A stretch of DNA of 64,000 bases from contig CM075852.1 in the NCBI GenBank assembly GCA_037975125.1, forward strand, positions 19,305,025 to 19,369,024, written 5' to 3'. Source of the DNA: Latrodectus hesperus (lineage: Eukaryota; Arthropoda; Arachnida; Araneae; Theridiidae). Shown one piece after another: positions 27,426 to 44,500 of this stretch. Position 1 is the first letter of the stretch. Every line of letters begins with the position of its first letter. Position numbers and translations under genes: made by a program. The notes under the pieces are model-generated. The model did not search any database. It had not been told where the DNA came from and saw nothing but the letters and a program-made list of their open reading frames with translations.

Positions 27426-28290
27426 AGGATGGTGTAAGACCATATTTGGCTTGTAGTGCAGCTTCGATTCACCTAAGAATCGATTCATTTTAGCCTTGAA
27501 TATCGTTTTGAAGACATAGTCTATCTTCATGGAGATATTGGGAAATTTCTGGAAATGATACCGGTGTAAGGTATCGATTCCGTATTGAACGCTCTAAAAA
27601 GACCATAGCAGCTCAATTATAGATCGGGAGATTTTTCAGGTGAAAGCGATGTTTAACTTCATCCTTGTGCTCATGAAACCATGACTAGACAAGCGCCGCT
27701 ACATGGAGAGGAACATTATCATCGCTTATCAGGAAACAAAATCTGCTTCATGAGATGTACATGGTCAGCTAAAACTTTCCAATATTTCTGGCCAGTGATT
27801 CTCTCAAGGTTACAGTTGGCTGAGCAGAAAACAAAGACATGGTTATCATGACAGATCTACTTCCCTGTTTAACATTTCAAGGAAGAAAATCCTGTTCAAA
27901 CATTTGTGTAAAAGTCTTCTAAACGTTCATTGATTCCGTTGCAGAGGAAAAGCGGAAAAGATGATTTGTCAAATAATACTACTTTTGTCCACATGTCAAT
28001 TGATCAAGTTTTGTGAGTGTGACAATATTGCAGACGACGTTTGGCTTCAGCAAATGTGACAAGTGGTTCGGGTGTTTTGACTTTGCTGTAAATGTTCTAT
28101 TTATGAAGGTTCCTTTGAGAAGTAATCATCGACGCTGTAGAATTCAGATGCTGATTGAGCTCTGCGTTTACTTATGCTGCGGCTGTTCGCATTTTAGACA
28201 TTACTATACATTTCAATAACCGACGGCTTCTTTTACTGAGCTTCACTTTCTGTCCAACATTTTGCTTCTTCCAACTCGCCCTGCTTATCT
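27426..28290 (-). pseudogene. Heavily decayed Tc1-type transposase
   Basis: Read on the minus strand, fragments in shifting frames match a Tc1-like DDE transposase in the right order: GQKVKLSKRSRRLL-like N-terminal sequence; a 'VTFAEAKRRLQY' stretch; 'WTKVVLFDKSSFPLF' in place of the usual FSDESRF; a 'NCNLERITGQKYWKVLADHV' stretch; then DNVPLHVAALV, SWFHEHKDEVKHRFHL, FLERSIRNRY and the C-terminal region ending near KYGLTPS. Many stops and frameshifts are present. The segment that should carry the last catalytic acid (SPDLNIIE-type) is degenerate. No terminal inverted repeats are found; a hairpin (gagcaagtgt arms) at 28365-28374 / 28387-28396 lies upstream but is not clearly part of the element. 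This lineage differs from the Tc1 element at 47826. Confidence 0.75.
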
Positions 28291-29187
28291 GTGTGTGTAT
28301 GCTATTATGACATTAGTCTCCAATACTATAGAAAATCCCAACCGTTGGTATGTTTCAAGTGTGTGAGCAAGTGTAACTGAAAAGTCACACTTGCTCCAAC
28401 TATCTATGGTAAGTACAACCACTTTAAAATCACATTCCTCAACAATTCTCTTTCTTCCTATACTTAATTTATTTTTCCATATTTTAGACTCTTAGTGATA
28501 TTTGAAATTTTGTGATAAGACAAATAACAATATCACATCTTTTTGATAGTCAAATTTTATAAAGGTGGCTTCAAAATAAAAAGCAAGTATAAAATCTAAA
28601 TTTCTGATATTTTTAATGTGCCTAATGTCATTTATTTAGAAATCTGAAAAAAGCTAAATATATATGACAATTCATTTTAATCACATACCTATTTACTTAA
28701 ATTATTTGCTTTCGCTAAATACCTTTGTGTCTGTTTACATAATTTCCCTCAAAGAGAAATCGAAATTATGGATAATGAATTTGAAATTATATGACCTATA
28801 ATTTCTGATTAACTATCCCATAAATTACGTAATGGAATTATTTATTTAAGAATTATTTTATAACAGTGATTAAAAAAATTTAACATTTTTTTATGTTAAA
28901 TTAAAAAAAGATTTTTTATTTTTCTCTTATTTAAGAATGATCTTCTAAGTTATTAATAGGCTCATCATACTTGTTAATACTAGTTGCACCTAATAGTACT
29001 TTACTCATTGAAATCTTCGTTTGTTTCATCATAACATAAAAGCAATTATACAGAATAAATTATTCATTTCTTAAAATAAATTAATATACAGTCTGGAAAC
29101 ATTGCAAAATAAATAACCAAAATTATCTATGTCTAATAAATAAAGTATATTAAAAATGTTATGTGTGTATATATAAATATATAAATA
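28291..29187. other. AT-rich non-coding stretch
   Basis: Holds the inverted repeat 28365-28374 / 28387-28396 (10 bp arms, 12 nt loop), possibly an outlying part of the decayed Tc1. Otherwise nothing recognisable. Confidence 0.55.
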
Positions 29188-29347
29188 TAAAATGCAAGGT
29201 TAGATATAGAACTAAAAAGCACAAGAATATAAAAAAAACAAATATACTTAGCAATACATTTAGCGCAAAAGCAGCTAGAATAGTATTACTAAGATATAGT
29301 TAATAGTATATTTTATAAAATACAATGAAAAATGCCAAATGGAGAAT
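29188..29347 (+). repeat. Dispersed repeat family A, copy 2
   Basis: Same orientation as copy 1 at 159-350 and similar by eye over about 160 bp. It is preceded by 'tatataaatatataaatata', a decayed counterpart of the simple-repeat block beside copy 1. It is followed (29347 onward) by a short local duplication of 'aatacattgaaaatact'. Confidence 0.8.
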
Positions 29348-29542
29348 AATACATTGAAAATACTAAATGGAAAACAATACATTGAAAATACTTGGAAGAA
29401 TTTTCAAAGAAAATATCAAGGAAAGTATCAAAGGAAGATAGATATAAAATGGAATGAAGTACCAATATGGCCAGCTTCGTCAGGGGGTATTGACTTTCAT
29501 TGGCACTAATTATGGCTTTTCTGCAATGGTCCAAGACATAGT

Positions 29543-29548
<6 letters not shown>

Positions 29549-29637
<89 letters not shown>

Positions 29638-29641
29638 TATA
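29549..29641. repeat. (TA)n array between families A and B
   Basis: About 93 bp of TA with a single C near 29631, directly abutting the AGCT end of family B copy 2. Confidence 0.97.
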
Positions 29642-30008
29642 GCTTACATAAAAATTAACTTTCATAATATTTTTAAAAAATTAAATGTTTGTAACATTCT
29701 TAATTCAAAAATATTTTATCTATTGATTATAATAATATGATAAATAACTGTAAAAATTTCTAATTTTTATCAACACTTTAAATATAAAAGTAAACTGATC
29801 TATAAATTATCTATATGATTAAAATACAAAAATGAACTATAGAAACAAATTCATTTAATAAATTTGGAAAGAATTTATTTTGCTCCTTTTGTTTTAATGT
29901 TCTTGTAGTTTGCTTAATAATCATAAAATATTTAATAGGTATCAAATCTCTTTCATCGTATATATTATAATTTTCTATAAAAGAACTTAATTGGAAATGA
30001 AAAAAGGA
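29642..30008 (-). repeat. Dispersed repeat family B, copy 2 (inverted)
   Basis: Reverse-complement counterpart of 14222-14594, covering the same ~370 bp from AGCT to the GGAA end, with small indels. Both ends abut (TA)n arrays here, whereas copy 1 has an array on one side only. The array at the GGAA end is common to both copies and so may be part of the element, such as a tail. Confidence 0.85.

Positions 30009-31985
<1,977 letters not shown>

Positions 31986-32067
<82 letters not shown>
31986..32067. repeat. (TA)n array
   Basis: About 82 bp of TA followed by a short GT-rich patch (tgtgtgggggtgtgt). Confidence 0.98.

Positions 32068-33844
<1,777 letters not shown>

Positions 33845-33889
<45 letters not shown>
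33845..33889. repeat. Short (TA)n array
   Basis: About 45 bp of TA, the shortest array of this type in the window. Confidence 0.97.
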
Positions 33890-33890
<1 letters not shown>

Positions 33891-35347
33891 TAATGTGATT
33901 ACAATTTTTAACATTTTGAAAATTTAATGGAAAATATTATCAGTAAAGTCAATGAATTTCTATTATGATAATAAACTATTAAGGATACATTTATACATAT
34001 GCAAATACCCTAGATACATTCACAATTTTCACTTGGAACTCAAATTCAATGAAATACATTCCGATTATGTAAGAAACAGAAACACTAACTTTATTTGAGA
34101 CTTTTTTCTTCAAGATATTTTATTTCTTTTCCCAAATAAATAAAAGTTATCAATTCAAATTTTTCTTCTCTAACTGCATACATATTTTCATAAAATATTA
34201 ACCACCTATATGTCGTAATATACGTAAATAAACATTAACATATACGTTTCTTAAGCAAAAATTCTGAATAATAAACAGTGTTTTACTATGGCAAAGCTAG
34301 AATTCGACAAATTATTAAAATAACTGTAATAAACGTTGAATATACAAAGCTTTTTTAACTAAAATCTTATAACATAGTTTAATATTTCACTACAGCAACT
34401 CCTCGACAGGTAACTTTCATATTAGTATGATTTGTTTTCATTATATGCAAAAAAAAAAGTTTTTGGCAATGAAACATCATAAAGTGGTATATTTTTATGT
34501 ATTTTTTATTTGCGATCATTTCGTAAAATCCACTAACTTAAACGTAAAAGTAAATTTACAATTCGCAGAGTATAAAAATGGAAACAGAAGCTGAAACTTT
34601 ATCTCTTCTCGTTATACTAGAGATATAACTCAGAGACACTTTGAAGATAGATTGAGTAATCCCATTACGACGTTGTCTATGATTTATAGCAATAAGATGA
34701 CTTTAAACGAGGTCGTAAACTTAGAAAGCGTGATGTTGTCAGGAATAATCGAACAGTAAGCCTTCTCCGGAACCATACGTACACGGCTGTGTGTGAATAT
34801 TGCCAGCAACAAAACTTTGGACTTGTGCCTTTAGTATGAAATAGATTAAGTTTTTGAAGCTAACCATTTTGACTCGTGATTTATTCACTTGTATTTTTAA
34901 TATGTACTGTTCAGAAGTATTGGAAGTTCAAAGAACTAATGGCGTCATAGACAAGTTTCTGGACATTTTCAATAAATAAATAAATTCCTTCAATGAACTT
35001 ATATACAACATTCAGGCTCTGGAAGGTTAGTTTGCATAAGTAAAATAAGAAATCAGATGAGAGATTGTGTACCATCCCTGAATTGCCTTTAAATCACTTT
35101 TTTTTCATTGAACTATGTCCACAGATAATGATCAAACAAGGCCTAAAAATTATAATGAAAACTTTTGAACGAGAAAATACAGAATAACAAGAAAAACACA
35201 AATAACAAATATTTTAAACTATGTCATTAAACTCTGTCATGTATACACATTATTTTAGAAAAAACAAAACTCAAGGTTCAACCAAATCTGAAAAAATGGC
35301 TATCAATATCAAAGATATTTGCCGTAATTAGTGTGGCAATAACTTTG
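33890..35347. other. Non-coding stretch with one weakly coding-like patch
   Basis: Around 34700-34840 (plus) one frame reads as basic, protein-like sequence (FKRGRKLRKRDVVRNNRTVS, later CEYCQQQNFGLVPLV) before a stop. Upstream frames are broken. I cannot assign it; a transposon remnant is possible. Confidence 0.35.
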
Positions 35348-35357
35348 ACAGTCAGGA

Positions 35358-35670
35358 GGTTTTTTTCCAATGGCGGGCACACTTGGGTGACTGAACCCTA
35401 TGCCACAACAAGGCCAGAAACTGCTACTCATTTGTCGTTACCCAGCGGGCACCTGTGAACCAAGTAATGAAGGCGAGTAGCATTACCCGCGCCATACCAC
35501 CTCAAATCGGTTCATAGGGTGGGCCACATTCATACTTCATTACAGAAGAAAGGACAGAGAAACACAAAGAGAACAGAGAAAGAAGGTAACATCAATGCCC
35601 GAACAGGGATTGGAACCCAGGACCCATAGCTCAGGAGTCAGGAACGCTAACCACTCAACCATCGGTTGGC
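35358..35670 (-). mobile_element. tRNA-headed SINE (S2), minus strand
   Basis: Bounded by a perfect 10 bp target duplication, ACAGTCAGGA, at 35348-35357 and 35671-35680. On the minus strand the A box is TGGTTGAGTGG (plus 35651-35661) and the B box is GGTTCCAATCC (plus 35607-35617). The body begins 'gttcgggcattgatg' and continues with a CT-rich stretch. The head and proximal body resemble the SINE at 51574-51850, but the distal tail is different; it ends in a short A-run (plus tttttttcc at 35361-35369). Confidence 0.88.
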
Positions 35671-35680
35671 ACAGTCAGGA

Positions 35681-36819
<1,139 letters not shown>

Positions 36820-37219
36820 AATTTCTAAATCTAGTACAGGAATTTTTATCAACATCTAATAAAAGTTGATTAATTGTAACCTATGTTTTGTAACTAAAGT
36901 AAAGTTAATTTCCAAAGAGAACTGAAAATTATCTTTGTAGAACCTTGCATGCTTCAGGATTTTAAAATAACTATGAATAACGGTCGACTCTACATTTACA
37001 ATTCCGTCAAAAAGAAACATATTATATAAAAACATTTGCATGGATTTTAGGCTTAAGAAATGAATCAGGTCAATTTAAAAATTAAATTTGATATTATTCT
37101 TTTTTCCTGAATTTTTAAGTTTGTTTTATATTCATTTCATGTATAAAAATGTTCCTCTTTTCTATATCAAATAATTCAATTATTTATTACAAAGGATGAC
37201 CTTTAATTTTGAAAAATAA

Positions 37220-37780
37220 TTTTTTTTTTATTGAAACAAAAATATCTCCCTGTGCACCAAGGAATTCCACACAGGGCCCGAAGGTACAATAAACGTACTA
37301 CAAAACAAATACAAATAAATCAGGAGATGAAAAGAATAATAATAAAAGAAGGCAGAAAGAAAAAAAAGACATATAAAATTTAAAAAGGAGTTAGATAACA
37401 GCATGGATAAATTTTATAAAAAATTCAAAATTCTCTTTCTTAACTAGATCTACCATAATCGGGAGCCCCCTGTTATTTAAGTCTTTACAAAGCTCGTTCC
37501 TTACTTCTGAAATAGATGGGCATTCAAGAAGAATGGGAGAAGGGTTGTCACTCCCAGAGTTGCACATGCACACCTCACTGTTTATAATGGTGCAGGTAGC
37601 TATTGAATTTCCCATGTCCAGTGAGGAATTGCGTAATTTTAAAGTCAGTCTAAAACTAATAGTTCTTAATCCTGCAGGGAACTGAAGGGAAAAAAGATTT
37701 TGTCCACTTATATATACAATTAGGAGAGGAAACGAAACCCGAGTTCCATTCTGTGATTGAAGCAAATTTTTTCCTGTTTT
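37220..37780 (-). mobile_element. 5'-truncated LINE 3' end, minus strand
   Basis: On the minus strand, a C-terminal coding remnant is followed by a ~160 bp 3' UTR ending in an A-tail (the T-run 37220-37229 on plus, preceded on the minus strand by AATAAAA). The UTR contains 'gccctgtgtggaattccttg'. Truncation at the 5' side and an A-tail are typical of target-primed reverse transcription. A target duplication is not obvious. The clade is uncertain; the C-terminal cysteine cluster suggests a Jockey/I-type element. Confidence 0.7.
37391..37765 (-). pseudogene. LINE ORF2 C-terminal fragment
   Basis: An open frame of about 124 codons with the pattern of the region downstream of reverse transcriptase in Jockey/I-like LINEs: a 'FRLTLKLRNSSLD' stretch, then a zinc-knuckle-like cysteine set CMCNSGSDNPSPILLEC, and a final amphipathic segment ending KFIHAVI. 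In intact elements this segment follows the polymerase and may aid RNA binding. Here everything upstream of the frame is missing, and the position where the frame begins is simply where the truncated copy starts, not a true initiation codon. Identification rests on pattern recognition; a host zinc-binding protein is unlikely given the adjacent A-tail. Confidence 0.6.
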
Positions 37781-37784
37781 TTAT

Positions 37785-38910
37785 AGCGCAAATTTAAAAA
37801 CTAAGAAGTTAGTAGAAGTGTTTCAAAGAAATTTCTTAAAATAAAATATTTTATATCAAATAATTAATTAAAATGGTAACAATTACGAAACACGGGTTAA
37901 TTTGTCCATTTTCTATAATCCAACAATTTTTAGTGTGATAAAAATTCACCTTGCAATTTCAACCGAATGAAAAGTGTCAATTTTAGTTCAATTTTTATTT
38001 TAAAAAAGAATATATAATTTCTTGTATTTCTTTTTTTAATAAGCTCGATATTAATTTTGAATTCTTTTCATATCTTTAGATGTTTTCTAAGAAATAAAAC
38101 TACTTTAATTTTACGCTCTACTAAAATGGTTGTGCCTTATAAATGTCATATTATATTAACCTTTTAGGAATACTTTTTTTCCTCCTCTAATGACATCTCT
38201 TTTAAGAACTACCAGACATATGTAAATGAACTTTTAATTGAGTTATAAGACGAAAATAGCTCAAACAAACATAGATTTTTCCGTGGTTGAAGAACAGTTA
38301 TGTACTTTTAAAAGTTTAAAGCAAGCATTGTTTGAAATTCATCCTCCTCGGAAACATTCAAACTATAATAAAAATTATGAAACGTACTCAGTCTTTATTT
38401 GATAACTTTAATGAGGATAAAATTGTTTTCGGAGTGATGAACAAACTAATGCTTGTGCATTACAACGAAATGTAAATCTTACAAAAAGTACAATTAAAGT
38501 TTAGATGCAGTTTTTTATTAAAACTAATTTGAATTTCAAATAAACTGTCAACAATTTTAAGTTGGAAAAGTTTTTAAGTGAATGAAAAATTAGAGTTTTA
38601 TTAACGAACAGTATTATTTAAACAAATTTCATTAAAGTTTACGCATTTTTTTAAAAGAAGTTGCATTTTATGATAGATGCATTTAAATGCATTGTTAATC
38701 AAAATATAATTCTAAAAATATTTTATATATACTCATTTTCAAATGCATTTTGGAAGTTATGTAGTAACAGAATTTTAAAGTTGTGATTTATAGATTGAGA
38801 TTATACGAAAAGATAAATTATTAACATTTAATAAATTAGAAATTTATACTTTTCTGGCAATAAAGATTAATTAATTATTTAAATCATCTATTCATCTTGA
38901 AATTTATATT
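37785..38910. other. AT-rich non-coding stretch
   Basis: Nothing recognisable on either strand. Confidence 0.6.
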
Positions 38911-38932
38911 CATATATATATATATATATATG

Positions 38933-39014
<82 letters not shown>
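38911..39014. repeat. (TA)n array left of DD42D element
   Basis: About 104 bp of TA with G interruptions near 38931, 38935 and 39008. The last bases before the element are 'tatgtatata', mirrored on the other side of the element as 'tatatacata'. Confidence 0.97.
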
Positions 39015-40607
39015 CAGGGTTAGCAAGAAATAAGTTTCCCACTTCAGAGGGCTGTAGAATAAGTTCTTTTTGTCCAAATGAGATAAAATTTGAACTACAG
39101 ATAATTCAAATGATGCGCTTGACATTTATGTAAAAAAAAAAAATAGTACAAAATTTCGCCAATGGATGGCGCTGTAATACTAATGGTTTTTTTTGTATAT
39201 ACTGAAAATATTAAAAGTCATTTGCCTTGCAGCGCATGTCTATTAGCATTATCTTTGGGTAAAAAGAAGGCGGAGTCCGAACGAGCATTAGTTACTTCTC
39301 TGCACATCATGCCTTCTTTGCAAGAAAAAGCGCTACTACCAGAACCGTTGCAGCTGTAAAAGAATTTCGCCGTATGAAGCAGATACGAAGAGGTCCAATG
39401 TCTCCATGTGCGTTACGCAAGATGATGCAGAAATTTGAAAGAACTGGACAACTTGCAATTAATTCTTCCCGGTAGAGGACGAAAGCCAATTTATTCTTCT
39501 AGCGTCGAAAATGTGGCTACCGTGGTCGTTGAAGCCAGCAGTCAGTCGTCGGATGGTAGTGTGAGTGTGCCTTGTTTCCTGTGTATTGGATATGCCGTAT
39601 TCCACTGTACGAAAAATCTTACGGCAGATTTTGCATTTTTATCCCTGCAAAACCAAGACTCTGCACTTGCAGGACGGAGACTCAGAGGTTCTTAAAACTT
39701 TTGCACTTCAGTTCCTAGTTCAAATGGTGGTTGACGTCACTTGGCCATGGAATATTCTGTGGACTGATGAAGCCCACTTTTAACTTAATGGGCAAGTCAA
39801 GACCCAAAATTGTCGAATTTGGACAGCGGAAAACCCTATTCTAAAGCTATCCAGGAAAACCATTGCATCCTGAAAAAGTGACAGTATGGTGTGGGTTTAC
39901 GATTACTTTTGTGATTGGACCGTATTTTTTTGAAGAGATAACTGCATATGGAATCAAAAGCTGTTCAATCACAGGACAACGGTACCAAGATATGTTGAGG
40001 GATTTTGTAATCCCACAACTTCTGCAGCGTGGATGCCTTCAGGACATCATTTTCATGCAGGATGGCGCACCTCCTTATATTAATCGTCGTGTAAAGCAAC
40101 TGCTAACACAGCATTTTACTGAGGCATGGGTTATCAGCCGTCATTTCCCTACGGCATGGCCTCCTCGTTCTCCGGATATCACCCCCTGCGACACTTGGTT
40201 GTGGGGTTTTTGAATGACAATTCTACCGTAAAAGGCCAGCATCTGTACCAGATCTGACGGACATTCGGCATTCGGCGCCATATCCTTGATATTCCCACAG
40301 ACTCATTCCGGTCTGCTGTTGAAAATATGGTTCTGCGATTAGAGCACATTGTTGAAAATGAAGGGAGACTTATTGAACAGTTGTAATGCTACTTTTTTAT
40401 TATTGTTATTTAACATTTATAAAGCATATCAAATGTTTTATGTGTATTACAGCGCCATCTATCGGCGAAATTTTGTACTATCTTTTTAAAAAATAAATGT
40501 GAAGCGCATTATTTGAATTATCTGTAGTTCAAATTTTATCTCATTTGGACAAACAGAACGGATTCTACAGCCCTCTGAAGTGGGAAACTTATTTCTTGCT
40601 AACCCTG
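39015..40607 (+). mobile_element. Tc1/mariner-superfamily transposon with ~165 bp TIRs
   Basis: Begins CAGGGTTAGCAAGAAATAAG at 39015 and ends with the reverse complement at 40607. The inverted repeats run to about 39180 and from about 40444, including a shared 'cgccatctatcggcgaaatt'-type segment. A TA flanks each end (39013-39014, 40608-40609), as expected for the superfamily, and both sides continue into (TA)n arrays. Length 1593 bp. It carries a broken transposase. Both termini are intact, so it could in principle be mobilised in trans; that is inference. Confidence 0.92.
39236..40386 (+). pseudogene. Transposase of IS630-Tc1-mariner type, DD42D-like spacing
   Basis: The N-terminal helix-turn-helix region appears in one frame (AAVKEFRRMKQIRRGPMSPC, then MMQKFERTGQLAI), followed by GRGRKPIYSSSVENVATVVV in another. 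The catalytic core has WTDEAHF (D1, about 39762), then an in-frame TAA at 39781, a frame change, VTVWCGFT, IIFMQDGAPPY (D2) and SPDITPCDTWLWGF (D3) within one unbroken frame, 39863-40213. The C-terminus ends near ENEGRLIEQL with a stop at 40384-40386. The gap between D2 and D3, aligned to the mariner PSD position, is 42 residues rather than 34. At least three lesions make it non-functional. Relatives with the RRGPLSP/GRGRKPI signature are widespread in arthropods (recollection, not searched). Confidence 0.82.
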
Positions 40608-41000
<393 letters not shown>

Positions 41001-41019
41001 CATCTCAGTCAGACCTGAA

Positions 41020-41545
41020 ATAATCAGACTTTCGACAAACATTGCTCAATATAGGCGTGTTCTACGTTAAAAACATCCTTTCTAATGATTTAGCGTCTTG
41101 GTGAACTTTTGATGAGATACTTGGTGACTCATCAAAAATAGATATTTCAGGAAAATTCCATCACTGAAGCTGTAGGACCAATATTAAGCAAGATTGTCTT
41201 AAATCTTGGCGAAACTCTTAGATTTTCCAGCCAAGTCAGATATAAAAACCGCCGCCCAACATAGAAGCTGTTAGTGAAGACGATCACTCTTGAATGCTAG
41301 TCTAGTGTATATTAGCAGTTGTCTGTCTGAGGTATTAGAGCCTTCTGTGTTTGGGAACTGTCTTCTTCCAATTCCTGTTTTCTTTGTATTAGCAGAATTA
41401 GAGCCGTGTACTTGTGATTTCGACAGCTGAAATTTCCTGTATCTTATTGAATTGGCTACGAATAAAATTCTCGTGATTTAAAGATATCATTTAATTGACT
41501 CTCAATTAACACTAATCTCGAAGCGTGGCACCTGTCAGGCCAATG
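41020..41545 (+). mobile_element. Candidate solo LTR (Ty3/gypsy-like)
   Basis: This stretch is clearly less AT-rich than its surroundings and has the order of an LTR promoter: an upstream segment with an AP-1-type TGACTCA (41125-41131) inside a hairpin (tttgatgag/ctcatcaaa arms), a TATA box 'atataaaaaccgc' at about 41240, about 210 bp of transcribed-looking sequence, a polyadenylation signal AATAAA at 41461, and a PBS-like TGGCACCTGTCAGG from 41526. Neither edge could be fixed: no clear TG...CA ends or target duplication were seen, and no gag/pol follows. An RNA polymerase II promoter of another kind is the alternative. Confidence 0.4.
41240..41252 (+). promoter_or_regulatory. TATA box of candidate LTR
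   Basis: 'atataaaaaccgc' is followed by a GC-rich start region (cgcccaacatagaag). Its position about 220 bp upstream of AATAAA fits the U3/R boundary of a short LTR. Confidence 0.45.
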
Positions 41546-41559
41546 AAGAAGAAGAAACA

Positions 41560-44500
41560 ATAGATAATTTAAATGTTTTCCAAAAACAAGATTGTATATA
41601 CAATCATAAAATATTTTTATGCTTTCCATTTAATAAACATGCACTTTAAAAATATCATGTGAAAATTTTATAGAAAATGCAAGTTATTTAAACTGATAAA
41701 ACAAAGAATAATTTCAGCCTGAATTAGATATTTAAAATCATCTTATAATTTCAAATTCAATTTTCTAAAATTTAAAAAAGTTACTTTTAATGCGTTTATT
41801 TTTAATAAAAACATAAAGCATTGAAGTTTTTTCAGACCTATAGACCATTTCATGTTCTTCGTAAAATATGTGAAATTATATTGATAACGAAAGTTAAGAG
41901 TTGGGAAAACATGTGTAAGAAAAATGTTGTTTCTTAAGTCGTTAAAATATAATAAAAAGAATGAATTAAAATTGGAGAATATTATCTATTAGAAAGCATG
42001 TATTTAGATAATTATAACGACATTAAGTTTATAAAGACAATCAAGATTCTTCATAAACAAAAATTAGTTTTAATGTTTGGAAATTTTTTACTTCTTGGTT
42101 TCAAATTTTTGAAAATTATTATCTCAATGTTGATTTGAGAAAGATGAAACTTTTACTGATATTAATATTAACAAATATTTTCATCATCAAAAGCTATCAT
42201 CATTTTTGTAGTGAATTTACATGTTTAAATATTTTTCAAAAGCTATGAAATGTTTCTTTATTTCTCAAAACAGAATAGAATCAACATATAATACTCTATG
42301 ACCAATACATAGATAAATAATTGTTACAAAAATTAATGTTCAAAAAAATTTGATTCTGACAAAATTCTTTTCATTTTTAACATTAATAATTTTATGAGAT
42401 TCAATGTAGATGATTTCTAAGAATTACATTTATGTATGATGAATATCTAACAGTAAAAAAAATTTTATTTTATCACTTTTGAAACTTCCCAAGGTAATTT
42501 TATTCTCTATTTAGTAAAATTTCTAAATTTTAGAAAATTAATTCTTTTGTTTATTAAATTTACGTTAAAGTTGATAAGTAAATGGAGAAATAGAATGAAA
42601 TAATCTTAATCACGCCATGTTTAGTAATGTGAGACACGCAAAGCCATATTTGAAAAATGATAAGAAAATAAAAACAGGAAGAAAGCTTTTACATTTCAGT
42701 AATTAATGCTAAAATGAGAGGGAAAGATTTGGCTTAGTTTCAAATTGCAGTGCAGTTTGTATTCAAAAATAATAAGAATAACCTGGGAGATATTCAAAAA
42801 CATGTTTGATTCGTTTTATATATCTCTTATTACGGAATAACATCCTGTAAAGTAAAATAAAATTGTATTTTGAATTAAAAGTTTAATTTGAATTTTAAAA
42901 AAATCAGATTTATAAAATATTAAGAATTTTTTAAAGAATTAAATTTCATCTATTTTGTCCTTAAAAAGAGATTCATTTAAAGAAAATTGTATGCTGGAAA
43001 TAAAACTTTATTTATTTTTGTTCTGCTTAACTTATATGCTCATTAAAATTTGTATTTCTAAGATTTTTTCTTAATAAAGCAGCACATCACTTACGAGTTA
43101 ATGATCTATTAAATACATCATTCAAAAATACATTTTATAGAAAAACGTTTTTAAAAATAAATATCTTGTACATGATTTAAGAACACAAAGAAGTTATTAT
43201 ATTTATTAATATATTGAGGATTTTGCAGAGAAATAGCCCCTTAAGATTTCCTTATTATGTATCAAAATTAAATCTTTGATTTTACAACTCAAAAATGAAA
43301 TTTCTGTTGAAAAGTGTATGTATATATTTTGGATGATAAAAATTGTGAATTTTAAATGCAATAAAAAATTTCTATTAAGCGTTTATCACAAACAAAGCAC
43401 ATGCATTCAATTCTGAAATTCATTATACATAAATGGTAATAAATATTTACGCTGCGTACTAAATAAACCTCAAAGCAAAATATTTAACTTTATTCATGAA
43501 TTTCAATTCATGAACAATGTGAAAATATAATTCTTATATCCAATGTCAAATCCTATAGATTCATTTCTATTTTGAATTTCAGTTAAAATAAATCATTTTA
43601 CAGTTCAAAAATTATATTTTTTAGATTTCTTTGCAATTTTAAGTAACTTTTTTCATCTGTAAAGATCTACTTTTTAGCTGTTATGAGAATAACTTCTTTT
43701 TGTATGTTCATTAATTCGAATGATTTTCTTTTTTTCCTGTACAATAAAAATATTAATCAAGACAACAAAGACAAGCACATTTTTTTTCTTGATTATGTAG
43801 TGTTTTCTTCGTTTTTGCATAGGAATCATCTTTTCAGCAAATCCTCTACCTGCATCTTCTTTTTTCTGTGTGTGTGTGTTCTTCTTAAAAGAAATACTTC
43901 TTAAAATGTTGCGTACTTCTTAAGAAGTACGCTGTTAGTAATATTTACTTTTTCGTGAAAACTATTTTATTTATATCTACTTTTTATTGTCCTTGGCTTA
44001 GAGGTAATTCTTTCTAAGATAAACCAACCCTTTCTCAACCTTCTAAGATAGGCAAAAGAAGCCAAATACTGAAAAATTAATATTTGCTTTTTCTTTTATT
44101 ACTTGTGCATAACACCCTTTTCTGGTGAGAAGTTCCCCGATAAGAAAATAGCAATTCAGTTTTATTTAATGATACCTTTTTTTACAGTTTTATTCTTTGA
44201 AATAAATATATGCCAACAAAATAGATTAACTGATAGCAAACTCGAAATAAAATCAACTCTTGTTTACATAACAACACATTCCTATTTATTTTAATCTCCC
44301 TTTGCATTTGTTTTCTTCTGAAAACAATAACTGCCCTTATAATTATTCTAACTATTAATTAAGTCATAAATTGTATAGTATATCGTTTACACTAAGATTG
44401 ATCGCATAAAATGTATTGTATACCGTATACACTATAGAACACATTATATGTGTATATATGTGTGACGACATTATTTCAGAGATGAACTTCGTAAATGTAA

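Noticed and set aside
28365..28396. Inverted repeat as terminal repeat of the decayed Tc1
   Set aside because: Both arms lie on the same side of the element and no counterpart is seen beyond 27426.
34560..34860. Possible small gene starting METEAETLSLLVILEI
   Set aside because: The frame stops after 16 codons. The later basic stretch is in a different frame without support, so it was left as a note in the stretch description.
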